A stretch of DNA of 64,000 nucleotides, taken from NCBI GenBank assembly GCA_027563935.2, contig CM050451.1:102141565-102205564 (forward strand), given 5' to 3'. Position numbers and translations under genes: made by a program. Position 1 is the stretch's first letter, and each line of letters starts with the position of its first letter. This stretch comes from Costus lasius (lineage: Eukaryota; Streptophyta; Magnoliopsida; Zingiberales; Costaceae). Shown piece after piece: positions 10,195-23,725 of this stretch. Below the pieces are notes generated by a model. The model ran no database searches. It saw only the letters and a program-made list of their open reading frames with translations, and was not told where the DNA came from.

Positions 10195-13100
10195 CTATAT
10201 AATGCACAGGCGAGGACTGAATGCTATAATTTGACCGAGCTTTTCTTTCAGAGCAAACTGGCTGAAGGGAGCCCAGTGGGAGCTCACATGCTCAAGATGA
10301 TTGGGCACAAGGAGGCTCTAGAGAAACTGGGGCATACCATCAATCAGGAGCTTGCTGTAGACATTATTCTGCAGTCTCTTCCGCCTTCTTTTGATGCGTT
10401 CATCATTAACTTTAATATGAACAAAATCGACTGTACTCCGGCAGAGCTGCTGAATATGCTCTTGACTACTGAGGAGACTCTGAAGGGAAAGCCTTCAACC
10501 TCTGTCTTAATGGTTCCTTCCAGGAACAAGAAGAAGGGGAAGAAGGGCAAAGCCCCAGTCAAGAACTACAACAAGGCTCTGAAACAGAAGGTTAAGTGGT
10601 CAAAGGAATACAGATGTTTCCACTGTGGCCAGCTGGGTCACTGGAAAAAGGACTGTAAAGCGCTCCAAGGAGACAAGAAGGGAAGCATAGCTTCTGGCTC
10701 AGGTATATTTGTGACTGAAGTCATGATATCAGCTTCTTCTATATCATGGGTGTTGGACACTGCATGTGGAGTTCACATTTGTTCAAATGTACAGGAACTC
10801 AAGAGAAGAAGATAGGTGGGACAGCATGAGGTGGACCTACGCGTTGGAAACGGGGCACGGGTTGCTGCTGTTGCTGTAGGAGACTATTACATCTCATTAC
10901 CATCTGGACTTGTATTAGAATTAAACAATTGTTATTTTGTTCCCAGCATTACTAAAAATATTATCTCCATTCCTGCTCTTGTCAGGAAGGGGTTTTCCTT
11001 TGAATGCAATATTTCAAAGTGTGTTCTCTCTTATGATAATATTGTTTATGCTACTGGTTCAATTAACAATGGGTTATTCATGTTGGACATGGAACATTCC
11101 ATACAGAACATTGATAATAAGAAAGCCAAGTATGCTGATGACAGCACCTTGCTATGGCATAGTCGTTTAGGCCATATTAACAAGAAACGCATTAAGCGGT
11201 TGCATGATCATGGACTCTGGGATCATTCTCCTATGAGGAGATTGATACATGCAAAGCTTGTTAATGGGTAAAATGACGAAGTCACCTTTTCTTAACAAAG
11301 GTCAAAGGGCTTCAGGTTTACTTGACCTTATACACAGTGATGTGTGTGCGCCATTTAGTAAACAAGCCAGAGGTGGCTATTCGTACTTCATTACCTTTAC
11401 TGATGATTTCAGTAGATATGGGTATGTCTATCTGATGAGACATAAAAGTGAATCTTTTGACAAGTTCAAAGAGTTCAAGAATGAAGTACAGAATCAGCTA
11501 GGCCGAAATGTCAAGGCACTTCGCTCAGATCGAGGTGGAGAATACCTAAGTCGAGAGTTTACTGACTATCTAAAGGAGTGTGGGATTATCTCACAGCTCA
11601 CTCCGCCAGGAACACCGCAATGGAATGGTGTGTCCGAGAGGAGAAATAGAACGTTACTTGATATGGTTCGTTCTATGATGAGTCAGGCTACTCTACCTTA
11701 CTCCTTTTGGGGATTTGCACTGGAAACAGCTGCAAAGGTACTAAACCGAGTGCCATCCAAGGCAGTTTCAAAGACTCCATATGAACTATGGTATGGGAAA
11801 CAGCCGAGCTTGACATTTATTAAGATCTGGGGTTGCGAGGCTTGTGTCAAAAAGCTCGCATCTGGGAAACTGGAGAGCAGATCTGAGAAATGTATCTTTG
11901 TCGGTTACCCTAAGGAAACTAAGGGTTATTATTTCTACGATCCCAAAGAGAACAAAGTGTTTGTTGCTTGGACGGCAATATTTCTTGAGAAAGAGTTTCT
12001 TCTGCAAGAAGCCAGTGGGAGAGAAATAAAGCTGGATGAGAATCCAGAGGAAAGACAAAGTAGTCAAGCACAGTTGGATGAGCCAGAGCCGGTGGAACAG
12101 GTTATTGAACAACCTGAGGCTCAGATATCACGGGAACCGCGAAGATCGGGAAGGATCCGTCGATAGCCTGAGCGCTATGACGGAGTCTACATCATTGATA
12201 ATGATGAACCCCTCACTTATGCGGATGCGGTCAGTGGACCGGACTCAGCTAGATGGCTTGAAGCTATGCAAGCCGAGATGGACTCCATGTCAGATAACCA
12301 AGTCTGGGATTTGGTTGATCCGCCTCCGGGAGTAATCCCTATAGGCTGTAAATGTATCTTCAAGAAGAAGATTGACATGGATGGTAACGTAGTTACCTAT
12401 AAAGGCAGGCTAGTTGCGAAAGGTTTCAAACAAATCTATGGGATAGATTATGATGAAACTTTCTCTCCTGTAGCTATGTTCAAGTCCATTCGGATTCTTT
12501 TCGCGATAGCAGCATATTACGATTATGAGATCTGGCAGATGGATGTGAAAACTGCTTTCCTTAATGGAAATCTGATAGAGGATGTGTATATGACACAACC
12601 TGAAGGTTTCACTAATCCATTAGATCGTCATAAAATATGCAAGTTAAAGAAGTCCATTTATGGACTTAAACAAGCATCGAGAAGCTGGAATATTCGTTTT
12701 GATGAATCAATCTCTGAGTTTGGTTTCATCAAGAATGAGGATGACCCGTGTGTATATAAGAGGTTTAGTGGGAGCGTGATTACTTTCCTAGTCCTCTACG
12801 TCGATGATATCTTAATCATTGGAAACGATATTCCTGAAATGCATGCGGTTAAGGCATGGTTAAGGAAATGTTTCCAGATGAAAGATCTAGGAGAAGCAGC
12901 CTATGTATTATGTGTGAAGATCTACAGAGATAGATCTAAGAGGCTTATCGGGCTGTGCCAGAGTACTTACATCGATAAAGTCCTGGAGAGATTCCATTTA
13001 CAGAATTCTAAAAGAGGATATCTTCCAGTCAGACATGGTCTGAATCTTTCGAGGAGTCAGTGTCCACAAACACAGACTGAGAAAGATGAAATGGACAATA

Positions 13101-13780
13101 CGCCTTATGCTTCGGCTATTGGATCCATCATGTATGCGATGTTGTGTACTCGCCCAGACGTCGCTTACGGGTTAAGCGTGACCAGTCGATTCCAAAGTAA
13201 TCCAGGTCAGGCACACTGGATTGCAGTCAAGAACATTTTAAAATATCTTCGGAGGACCAAAGATATGTTCTTGATATATGGAGGTCAAGAAGAACTCAGT
13301 ATAGAAGGATATACTGACGCTTCGTTCCAGTCTGACCAGGATGATTTTCGATCGCAATCAGGCTATGTTTTTAGCTTGAATGGAGGAGCAGTGGTGTGGA
13401 AAAGTTTCAAACAGTCCATTGTTGCTGATTCCACAACAGAAGCCGAGTATGTTGCAGCCTCGGAAGCATCCAAGGAGGCAGTGTGGATTCGTAAGTTCAT
13501 TCAGGAACTTGGTGTTGTTCCTTCGAGTGCAGATCCTTTGGTTATCTTCTGTGATAACACTGGAGCAATCGCACAAGCAAAGGAACCACGGTCGCACCAG
13601 AAGTCCAAGCACATACAGAGACGGTTTCACTTGATCCGGGAGATCATTGATCGTGGTGAGATCAAAATCTGCAAGGTTCATACAGATGACAATCTGGCTG
13701 ACCCGCTTACCAAGCCTCTGACACAGCAGAAGCATGAGAAGCACTGTAATAATATGGGTTTGAGATTTCTCAACCATTAG
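10195..13780 (+). pseudogene. Element C gag-pol, main part, broken
   Basis: Gag resumes after G1 and runs through zinc knuckle, protease (DTACG), integrase, reverse transcriptase (YVDD) and RNase H to the normal terminal stop. The frame is broken by TAG at 10813-10815 (a Gln CAG codon elsewhere), two separate 1-base deletions near 11217 and 11262 in the integrase zinc-binding region, and TAG at 12164-12166 (again CAG elsewhere). Together with the B and G1 insertions, this makes C non-autonomous. The first bases after G1 also differ from the expected codons. Divergence from A and L is modest, so this is a degraded relative of the same family. Confidence 0.92.
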
Positions 13781-13789
13781 ATTAAGTGC

Positions 13790-13800
13790 AAGTGGGAGAT
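13790..13800 (+). promoter_or_regulatory. Element C polypurine tract
   Basis: AAGTGGGAGAT directly precedes the LTR that starts at 13801, as in the intact elements. Confidence 0.88.
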
Positions 13801-15184
13801 TGTTGGGATATGCCCTTAAGGCTAATGTTTGAGGCCTTGGGATTGTAACAGTATCATGTATAAACTATTATGTTTATAAGGGCAATGGTTGTTATTCAGA
13901 TTGTTACATTGTCTGCTGCAATAAGTGTTCTTCTGAATAATGTCTCAATGCTGTTCAGCTAGGCTGACATGCTACATGTCCTTAGTCGAGATATCTTGGT
14001 GAACATGAGACAGCCTTGATATGGTTAAGACTAATATGTGTTCTAATCTTATAGGATGCTTCGAGCATGAATTAAGATGTAGACTCATGGGTACATTGGA
14101 TGTACTGGACAGACCCTACTAGGATATTCAATTGCTTGTCAAAATGTGAATAATCCTTGTTTGCACCAAGTGGCACATGTCCTCTGACTTGAGATCACTT
14201 GTGTTTCTAAATGATGATTGTCATTGTTTTGAGGTAGTTCAATATCATTTGAAACATAATGATTATAAACTATCTTGGATAATGATCATGAGTCAGGTTA
14301 GGGCACTAGTGATAGATAAAGGATTGTCGTCTCCTTGATTGGAGTGTGATGTTCTAAAGGGGCCCCCACTGCATGAGATGATTGAGAAAGTGTATGGCCA
14401 TACCCAGGTGACTATGTTCATCTGATCTAATCATGCTCATCATATTGGAGCTACAGGCTTGACACGCTTGTCCAATAAGAACATCCAGTGGCAAAGGAAA
14501 CATGCATGCCTAGTGAAGGAGATTCACACTTGTGCTGTGGTCTGGGTGTAGTCTTGGAAGACTCTTTCCCTTATATCGGGAGACAATGATGTGTTGCTAG
14601 ATACCCCTCACTGATCGTGATAACGTAAGTTATCGTTACCGGCATTTAAAGGAAACCCTTAGGGTCGCACAATTTGATGATATGGCTTACTTAAGTCAGA
14701 TCGTGTGGACTGAATTGTTTGAGTTCAGTTTAAAGGGATTTAGACTCTGATTGTAAGTGAGATCTGGTCTGATCATGTTTGATTGATTAGGGCTTAAGAT
14801 CGGTAAGCTTCGATCGAGAGATTGGATGCTAGATCGGTGAGATCGAGAGCATCAAAAGATGAACGGTTAGATCTTGAACCATTTGGTTTAATGAGATCTG
14901 AACCAATGTTGATTTGATTTGGTCTTTGAACCAAATGCATTGAACCGAATGCATTGAATCGGTTCACTTATGTGAACGCTTGATTCGAATGGGAGACGTT
15001 CGAAGGTAACGTGGGATTGAATGAAGACTTAGTGCTTTCTATTTTTAGAAAGGCGTTTTTCTTCCTTTGATTAATTTTCCCAACGTTTTCGAAGAGGAGG
15101 TTACTCTCGCTCACTCTCTCTCGCCGACTTGTGCTCTTGCGCTCGTCTTGGGTGATCTTCACGCCAAAGGAGAAGGTTCAATCA
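13801..15184 (+). repeat. Element C 3' LTR, left part
   Basis: This LTR begins TGTTGGGATATGCCC, one base different from most copies, and runs 1384 bp until solo LTR G2 interrupts it after AATCA (15180-15184). It carries the GTTCAC/GTGAAC hairpin (14962-14977) and CTATTTTTAG flanked by CTTT/AAAG (15035-15052). With its right part it makes an LTR of about 1693 bp. Confidence 0.9.
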
Positions 15185-17905
15185 TGTAAGATCCAAGGAT
15201 CTTAAGTTCTGGTAAGTATTATTTTTGATTTAAATAAAATCATTGACTGTGGATATTACGTTAAGCAGTATTGGATGTTAATTAACTAGCTTATTGGATG
15301 TTAATTAACTGGCTTATTGATGGTTAATTTGTAATTAGTTGATTAGAATTTATTGGTTGCTAATTTATAATTAATTAATTAGAATTTATGGGTTATTAAT
15401 TTTAAGTTAATTAATTAGAGCTTATTGGTTAATTAAATCTTTATTGGATGTTAATTAAATCTTTATTGGATTGTTGTTAAGTGAGTGGTTAAATGGTTAG
15501 TTAATGGTTAAAGTAATTAGTTAACTATGGGCTATTGGGTTGCAATGAAATTAAATGATATTGGGTTTAAAATTTGAATTAGTGGATTGTAAACCCTATT
15601 GGAATCAACTAGTTAACGGGTTTTAAAAATTAATTAACCAAAAATTGTATTAGCGTTTAGGGTAAGAAAATAGGCGTTTTGGCATTTTGTTTTGGCTTGG
15701 AAGAAACCTTGGGCGACGGCTAGGAGGAAGAAGGCGATCTTGGTGTTCTTGGAGTTATTGAGGCGATTTTCTCCATCTTCTTCCCCTTGGCGAATTTCCT
15801 TGAGGTGAAGAAACTTCCTTGGCGAGTTCTTGGGGATTCTTTGGGCGGCTTAAAGGCTTTAGACGATTTTTTTGTGGAGGATTTTCACCTTAGTGTTCAC
15901 GGTTAAGAGGTGAGTGGGGTGTCTATTCGATTCTATTTATTTGGTTGTGTTAGATGATACATGTAATTGTTTGAAAACTTTACCATGTAAACCGAAACTC
16001 AAGACTTCACCATATTGAAAACCGAATTTTTGCAAGGGTGTATATAGCATGAAAAACCGAAATTTTGTAAAGGTGTATATCTCATGAAAACCGAAACTTG
16101 TAGCTTGAAATTTAAGGTATTTTTATAGGGAATGTTGGTAGCATTAAATCATTGATTTTTGAGTATGAAATTCTTGTTAACTAGGTATTTTATAGGGAAT
16201 TTTGGTAACATTAAATCATTGATTTTTGGTAGCATGAAAATCTTGTTAACTAAGGTTAATATTTTAAGTAGATATTATGTTTGAAACCGTGGGCTTCATG
16301 TGATGTTTTGTGAACCAGATTGTAAGAACATGGATTTTAATCTTATGTTGATTTTTATGGATGCCCTAATAAATGCTAATAATATTATAAGAATCATGTT
16401 TGTTTATTTATGACCATGAATCTTTGTTTGAGAAATTTGGGTGATAACTTAGCAAGGCTACACTGAACTGATCAGCATGAAACCTAAGGACTACACTACA
16501 TTATGTGATTTTTGAATATTATGTGATTATGTGATTTTTGAATATTATGTGGTTATGTGATTTTTGAATAGTATGTGGTTATGTGATTTCAAATATTATG
16601 TGTTGTGATCATGGAATGGTTAGGACTGAGGCTAAGTGTAACTGTTTACTCAAGGGGATAGTCTATATGTGATATGTTAAGGGTTTGAATTTCAGCCCTG
16701 TATTGTGATATGTGAGGGGGTTGTTGTTCAGCCTGCCTGATGTGATTATTGTGATAAAAATGACTATCCTAGAGTCTAGTTGACACTTAGGAGTCCACCG
16801 TTGTGAAATAAGATATAAGATGTGTCTATTGTTGTCCAGTAGGAACCCTTTGGGAGAACGAGTGATATAAGACGCAAAGTGCCATGTCTTGGTCGGACAG
16901 GGGCCACCTCTTGATGTCGTCACTCTTAGAACGCTTAGATTTTTGTGTTATGGGGTGATCGTAGAGCAAAGTGCCACGTCGTGACCTGGCGGGGGCCACC
17001 TCTTGAATCTACACACCGTCCATCTATATGTTGCATGTGATTTGCAGGTTTCTCCCAGTGCTTAGGCCAAAGCCGGGTTAGACCATAATGGTCACTACTG
17101 AATATGCTGGACAACTAGGTTAATTAAGTGGTTGGTATGTTTAGTTGGTTTAGAGTATAGCTCTAGAACCTTGGTTACTCTGTGGTGACATTGGTGTGAT
17201 GTCTTAGCAGTGTACATCTGACTGTTTTATATGAGTTCTGTGCTTTAATTATTGTTATATGTTGACACGATATTCTGTTAAATGTTTTTAAAATAATCTG
17301 CATATATTTTTGAGTGTATGTTATGGATGGTCGATTTAGACTATCCACTCACTGGGCTGTGTAGCTCACCCCTCACTATTTTCAGGCATAGAGCAGGGGC
17401 GCATTTCTTGAGTTAGCATTGGCGTGGATATTTTGCTAGTTTGCTGTTTAAGAACTTTTGTGTTTAATTACTGGGGCCGGTTGTGGCCGAATTATGTGAA
17501 CTATGTGAACTTGTGTTGCCGGATTGTGGCAGTTGAATGATTTTGATTTTTGTGTCACCGCGGGCTTTGGCCTGGTTTCGGTGTTTGGTATTATTATTAT
17601 TGGTTTCATGAGTTTATAGAATCGATTTTATGGCTTTGTTTTGATTTTCAAGTCGATTTGTATTTGTGCAATCGGATTTGATATAAATGTGAACTTGCAT
17701 ATGTCTAGTGCAAGTATTGCGTGGTGGCAGGTACCTTTATGAATTGTGTTTCATGGTGTTTTTATGTATGGATTTGTGAAAATTTTCAGATCGGGTTTTC
17801 CTGAACTTGGTTTTACTTAGCATGTGAATCGATCTTGTATGATAACATCCGGTATCTTTCATGACTCGTGTTGCTTGTTTGGGGTTAAGATAACGGGATG
17901 TTACA
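15185..17905 (-). mobile_element. Solo LTR G2 (2.7 kb), inverted relative to G1
   Basis: On the minus strand this 2721-bp unit begins TGTAACATCCCG and ends GGATCTTACA, like G1. It is flanked by AATCA (15180-15184 and 17906-17910) within the 3' LTR of element C. It contains no internal region or gene. It shares with G1 the paired blocks ending in GGCCACCTCTTGA (about 16896-17006). It also has its own 26-bp minisatellite (16501-16602). Ty3/gypsy origin is inferred only from the ends and length. Confidence 0.85.
16501..16602 (-). repeat. 26-bp minisatellite in G2
   Basis: Nearly four head-to-tail copies of a 26-bp unit beginning TTATGTGATTTTTGAATATT start at 16501, 16527, 16553 and 16579. The last copy is degenerate. 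Nothing equally regular is seen in G1. Confidence 0.8.
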
Positions 17906-17910
17906 AATCA

Positions 17911-18219
17911 GCATAGAAGATTCATCTCTTCTCTTACACACAAAAGGGACGCTTGGAGATCCTTGCTAGCACAAGGAGTCACAAGAAGTAGCCGACCACT
18001 CAATTTGTGTGCGTCGCCTTTGGAGAAGAGGCGCTTGCATCTTTCTCTTCCAAGTCGCCATCTTCCTCATGGCTATGGTATGATCTCTTTAGATCTAATC
18101 TATATCTTAAGTTGATCATATGCTTCTAATATGCGATCCTAGAAACCCTTGTTTCCGCCCATGCTTGTTATATGCGCATGTTTAGGGTTTCGGCCCCCCT
18201 AGTTTTAGGGGTTCCTTCA
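17911..18219 (+). repeat. Element C 3' LTR, right part
   Basis: The LTR continues after G2 and ends GGTTCCTTCA at 18219. It includes the CTAGCA-loop hairpin (CCTTG/CAAGG) and the conserved ATG-GCT-ATG block with GTATGATC (18069-18082). The following CAATC would be C's target duplication in the D LTR; its partner is outside the window. Confidence 0.9.
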
Positions 18220-18887
18220 CAATCCCCCGATCAAAGCTTACCGATCACATGCCCTAATCAATTAAACATGATTAGACTAGATCTCACTTTCAATCAGAGC
18301 TTAAATTCCTTTAAACTGAACTAGAATAATTCCAGTCCACACGATCTGACATAAGTAAGCCATATCATCAAATTGTGCGACCCTAAGGGTTTCCTTCAAT
18401 GTCGGTAACGATAACTTACGTTATCACGATCAGAGAGAGGTATCTAGCAACACATCACTGTCTCCCGATATGAAGGAAAGAGTCTTCCAAGACTACTCCC
18501 AAACCACAGCACAAGTGTGAATCTAATTCACTTGGCATACAAGTTTCCCTTTGCCACTGGATGTTCTCGTTGGACAAGCGTGTCAAGCCTGCGATTCCAA
18601 CATGATGAAAATGGTTAGATCAGATGAACATAGTCGTCTGGGTATAGCCATACACATTCTCAACCATTTCATCTAGGGGGCCCCTTAGAACATCACACTC
18701 CAACCAGGAGAGGCAATCCTATATCTATCACAAGTGCCCTAACATGACTCATGCCCACTATCCAAGACAATCCTTAACCATTATCCTTCAAATGATATTG
18801 AACTACCTCAAGACAATGCCAATCATCACTTAGAAACACAAGTAATCTCAAGTCAGAGGGAATATGCCACTTGCTTGCATACAAGGA
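18220..18887 (-). repeat. Element D 3' LTR, inner part (minus strand)
   Basis: Read on the minus strand, this is the middle of a main-family LTR. It is cut on the left by C and on the right by solo LTR E after AAGGA (18883-18887). The LTR resumes at 48409 and reaches its TG end at 48778. The part holding the CArG-like site and LTR ATG must lie left of the window. Confidence 0.9.
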
Positions 18888-20197
18888 TGTTGGTGTATAT
18901 GCCCTGCAGACCAATGTATGGACATGGTCAGGCATTGTTTGGATGTACTTTGATAGAATCAATGAAATTGATATAATCAATAAAGGATTGGTCGTTATTA
19001 TGCAGATTGCTTTACCTGCGTTGATGTATTGAATTGCATAAATAATGTCCCAGGAGTTTGGATTGGATCCATTCTCATAAGCAATCCCCAGACAAGATAC
19101 CTTAGCAGATATGTGACAGCTTTGGTACATGTGAGACTGGTGTATGGGCTGGTTAGGTGCATGGCACAGTAACGCAGACATACAGGTGCATTGGATGCAC
19201 TGGAGTGATCCACCGTGAGGATTGACTTGTCTAGTCAACAAGTCAATCTCACATGCAAGAGGTTTTGCATTGATCCTTAGACTTGAGGTATTCATGTCTG
19301 GATTTGATGATGGATATGCTTTGATACAGTCTTACGTCTCTCCGTAATTGGGAGATCAAAACGACTGTCATTGGGCATGTCATAAGTCATGTAAAGGCAT
19401 GGATGACCAATAGTAGGATTTGCCCCTTCCTTATTGGAAGCGTGATATCCACCTAGGGGCGCCCCACCTTATTGGTGCATGACAGGAAAGTGTGGCCACA
19501 CTTGTTGAGTCATGACCAAAGCATTGGATAATAAACTTGAGACTAATCCAATGGCAGGATATCAGTTTAGGCAAAGAGATCTGTAATGCAATAGGAATCC
19601 TTGTTGCTTGTTAGGAGTTGTTGCCACAATGACTTAAGTCCTATGACATGGGTAGTAGTGATGTGTTGCTAGATACCCCTCACTACTTATGATGTTTACA
19701 TCATTGCCATCGTCATATGGATCCTACGGGGTCACACGCAATAGACTCTTGACGTTGCTTTAATCAGAAGCCTTAGGATCAAGTTATTGGATAACTTGGA
19801 TTCATTTGGAAGATTTCATCAGCGCCAATGGGCCTGATGAAATGGAAGAAAGTTATTGGAGCCAAACTTCATTTTTGGCAGGTTGACCCGAAATTGACCT
19901 AGATTGGTCACATTTGGATTAGGGTTGCATTGGATTGGATCCAATGGCTTAATCAACCCATGTCATGAAGTTTGGGCTAGCTCATTATCCAATGAGGCCC
20001 AATAATTAGTTGTCATGAAGAGGTATAAGCAAATAAGGGTATAATGGGGAAGAGTTTCACCCCATTGGCGCCAAGGGCATAATGGGGTGAAGTGGGCGCA
20101 TGTTGCTTCATAAGGAAGCATTAGGCGCCTCCCCCCTTTGATCTCTTGATGGTATCTTGCATCTATGGTAAGTGTTGGGGCTGATATGGCTTGATGA
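18888..20197 (+). mobile_element. Solo LTR E, segment 1 (different copia subfamily)
   Basis: This begins TGTTGGTGTATATGCCC and, apart from short blocks, does not match the main-family LTRs. It is interrupted at 20198 by element F, continues at 29324-29806, is interrupted by H, and finishes at 47972-48408 with CCCCAACA. The ends are TGTTGG/CCAACA and the whole is flanked by AAGGA (18883-18887 and 48409-48413). The three pieces total about 2.2 kb with no internal region, so it is a solo LTR. A block at 19655-19686 plus a hairpin at 19689-19704 matches the main family in position and structure but not in stem sequence. Confidence 0.88.
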
Positions 20198-21889
20198 TGT
20201 TGGGGTATGCCCTTAAGGCTAATGTTTGAGGCCTTGGGATTGTATCAGTATCATGTATAAACTCTTGTGTTTATAAAGGCAATGGTTGTTATTCACGTTG
20301 TTACATTATCTGCTGCAATAATTGTACTTCTGAATAATGTCTCAATGATGTTCAGCTAGGCTGACATGCAGTTAAGTCCTTAGTCAAGATATCTTGGTGA
20401 ACATGAGACAGCCTTGATATGATTGAGACTAATATGTGTTCTAATCTTATAGGATGCTTCGAGCATGAAATAAGATGTAGACTCATGGGTACATTGGATG
20501 TACTGGACAGACCCTACTAGGATGTTCAATTGCTTGTCACAATGTGAATAATCCTTGAATGTAACAAGTGGCACATTTCCTTTGACTTGAGATCACTTGT
20601 GTTTCTAAATGATGATTGTCATTGTTTTGAGGTAGTTCAATATCATTTGAAACATAATGGTTATAGACTATCTTGGATGGTGAGCTTGAGTCATGTTAGG
20701 GCGCTAGTGATAGACATAGGATTGCCGTCTCCTTGATTGGAGTGTGATGTTCTAAAGGGGCCCCCTGGATGAGATGATTGAGAAAGTGTATGGCCATACC
20801 CAGATGACTGTGTTCATCTGATCTAATCATGCTCATCATATTGGAGTTACAAGCTTGACACGCTTGTCCAATAAGAACATCCAGTGGCAAAGGAAGCATG
20901 TATGCCTTGTGAGTTGGATTCACACTTGTGCTGTGGTTTGGGTGTAGTCTTGGAAGACTCTTTCCTTTATATCGGGAGATAGTGATGTGTTGCTAGATAC
21001 CCCTCACTGATCGTGATAACGTAAGTTATCGTTACCGACATTTAAAGGAAACCCTCAGGGTTGCACAATTTGATGATATGGCTTACTTAAGTCAGATCGT
21101 GTGGACTGAATTATTTTGGTTCAGTTTAAAGGGATTTAATCTCTGATTGTAAGTGAGATCTAGTCTGATCATGTTTGATTGATTAGGGCTTGAGATCGGT
21201 AAGCTTCGATCGAGAGAATGGATGCTAGATCGGTGAGATCAGGAGCATCAAGAGATGAACGGTTAGATCTGGAACCTTAGGGTTTATTGTGATCTGAACC
21301 AAATTGCTTGGGTTAATTGGTTTCTTGAACCAAACCAAATTGAACCAGCTCATCATCTGAGCGTATGGTTCAAGTGAAGAGGATTTTGCGATTGGGGTAA
21401 ACCCATGGTCGCATGTTGAGGAGTGGCTTTCTATTTTTAGAAAGCATGATCACTTACGTGACCACAACTCACATTGTCTCTCTTCACGCCTTCCTCTCGC
21501 CCTCTTGTCGCCTCTTGGCTTCGGTTCTAACACTCTCTTGCGTGTGAAGAAGGTGGACGAGATTGGTGAAGGTTTCGGCTAAGCAAAACTTCTTCTCATC
21601 CCTTCCTTCTGATCGAGACTTCTTGGAACCTTGCTAGCACAAGGAGCACCAAGGAAGTAGGCACACTCTCATCTTGTGTGCGCATCCTCTGGAGGAGACC
21701 CCTGTCGATCTCTGCTTCCCAGACGCCATCCAAGAAATGGCAATGGTAAGAATCGCTACTCATCTATACAAGCATTTGAGAATTGATCATATATGTCATG
21801 CCATGCGATCCTAGGAAATCCTAGATTCCGCCCATGCAACATCTTGTTGACGCATGCTTTAGGGTTTCGCCCCCTGTAGGGGACTTGCA
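20198..21889 (+). repeat. Element F 5' LTR
   Basis: It begins TGTTGGGGTATGCCC and ends GACTTGCA. Landmarks are a GCTCA/TGAGC hairpin (21348-21362), CTATTTTTAG with CTTT/AAAG arms (21427-21444), and ATG-GCA-ATG followed by GTAAGA (21737-21751), the best splice-donor match in the family. Confidence 0.93.
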
Positions 21890-23725
21890 ATTGGTATCAG
21901 AGGAGGTTATTGCATGTTAATATGATTGTTTTTGTTTGCTTTGTGATCCATGTTTGCGCAACAGTCTAGATCTATAGGTTACATGCGATATTTGTGGTTG
22001 GCAGAAATACATACTTATTAGAGATGTTATTTTTCTCCTTGGCGCATGTTTCATGTTGGTGCATGTTTCATGTTGATTTTGTTTAAACAAATCACTTGCG
22101 CGACCTTCACTAGATCTAAGGCCTTGCTTTAAACCCTTAGACGGGTTATTAGGGTTGAAGTCACAGTTGAGTCAGGATCCAACCAGTCTGATCAGACAAT
22201 CTGACAGCCTAGTTGGGTTGACCAGATAGCACCTGTGTGCAAGCACGAGGTGGCTATAGGTCGACTGCGGACAGGCGTGTAGCGATGTCTTGTTGAGACA
22301 ACCTATGAATGCACATGAGTTAGGCCCGGGGTCACACCCGCTTGCCAGACCTCATTGTGGTCGTTCAGCCCTTGGCGCATGCATGGTTGACCATTTGGTC
22401 GACTCAAGTCAGTTAGGACTTGGTGCATGCAAGGGCAGTGGATCTGACTAGGACTGATGAGTGGATCCCTAGTAATGGACCGTTGTAAGGTAGTGGGGCA
22501 CATAAGGAAAATAAAATGATGCCAAAGGGGTTTTCGAAATTTTATTTTCTTGTGTTGGATCACATGATGATTGTATTCATATTCTTATTTATTTAATCTT
22601 ATGTGGGCTGCCCATTTTAATGTGTGCTGTGCTGGGGCCTGCGAGCCTGGTTAATTGTTGTAAATTAATTTTTATTGTGATCTGCGTATCACATTTTATT
22701 TAATTTATAAAGTGTAATTGACCTGCGTGTCAATCTTGTCTAGATAGATTAATTTGTAATTTAATCAGACAAGAGCACAGAGCACACTTGGCAGAGGCGC
22801 ATGCAGCAGTGGCTTGACCAGGTGGGAGGTCCAGGGTTCGACTCTGGGATAGGCGCATTTACCTGGTGGGCGCACCTGAGCTGCAGTGGGCGCTTGGGCC
22901 CTGGGTTGGGCCAGATGAGGAGCAAAAGCCCTATGAAGAAAAGCCAGTGAAGACTTAAGTTTAATTAAGGTCTTACTTAGGCTTATGGGCTTTTACCACA
23001 TAAGATCAGCATGCTTTTATTTATTGTTTAATTACAATTAAAACAGCATGATTTAATCTTCTGCTATCACCATAGGAATTGCATGATAGTTAAGAAGATA
23101 AAAGACCGTTAAAATCCAACGCTTAAATATCAAGCTCGTAAGCCTTCTGACGCGAAACCTCACTGTTCTGACTATCGTTGGGGCCGTGTTGTACCCACTC
23201 AGTGGGCACGCCCATCTATCTTCAGACGGTGCAGGATTACACCTGCGTGTTACAGGGAAGAGATTTATCGCTTCTCGTTGCTCAGCATAGCACGTGGTGG
23301 TCCAGGGAGTAGGTCGGGTCAGCTTGACCATGTAGGCTACATATGTGGGGCATATGGTAGCACATGGAGGCAGCCATCTGTGGGGTCAGAGATTGTGTTG
23401 TACCAACTCAGTTGGCACAGTCTGCTGGATTGCCCAGATGAAGGGGAATCGCACGGGTTGGCGATTGGCTGGGACAGCCTACCAGAAATTAATGCTTGTA
23501 CTCTCTGTGCATCTTATCACGCCTGAGCGGGACGCGGAGACCAAGTATGAAATGTGGATCCCATCTCACTAAAAGAGTTTTACTCTTTCGGGCTGTTTTG
23601 CTGGATTTTTCAGCCAGATAAAATAGTGAGAAAAGAATCTTTCTTAAGTCCTGGATTGATTCTAAAACATTGATACTGACCTTGCTGTTCTTGCATTGTT
23701 GTAGATACCTGCAGCAACGAACAGC
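21890..23725 (+). other. Element F leader with structured RNA motifs
   Basis: This 1.8-kb untranslated region holds the palindrome GTCTGATCAGAC (22186-22197), three stem-loops with loop CTGCGN (22636-22647, 22676-22693, 22717-22734), a tRNA T-arm-like hairpin (22831-22847) and two bulged hairpins (23185-23210 and 23394-23419). A branch-like CTGAC (23676-23680) and AG (23703-23704) precede gag. If spliced from the LTR donor, the intron would be 21746-23704. No protein gene is supported here. Confidence 0.75.
21892..21903 (+). promoter_or_regulatory. Element F primer binding site
   Basis: TGGTATCAGAGG starts two bases after the LTR. It is complementary to the 3' end of plant initiator-Met tRNA except the last base, where other copies have C. 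Confidence 0.88.
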
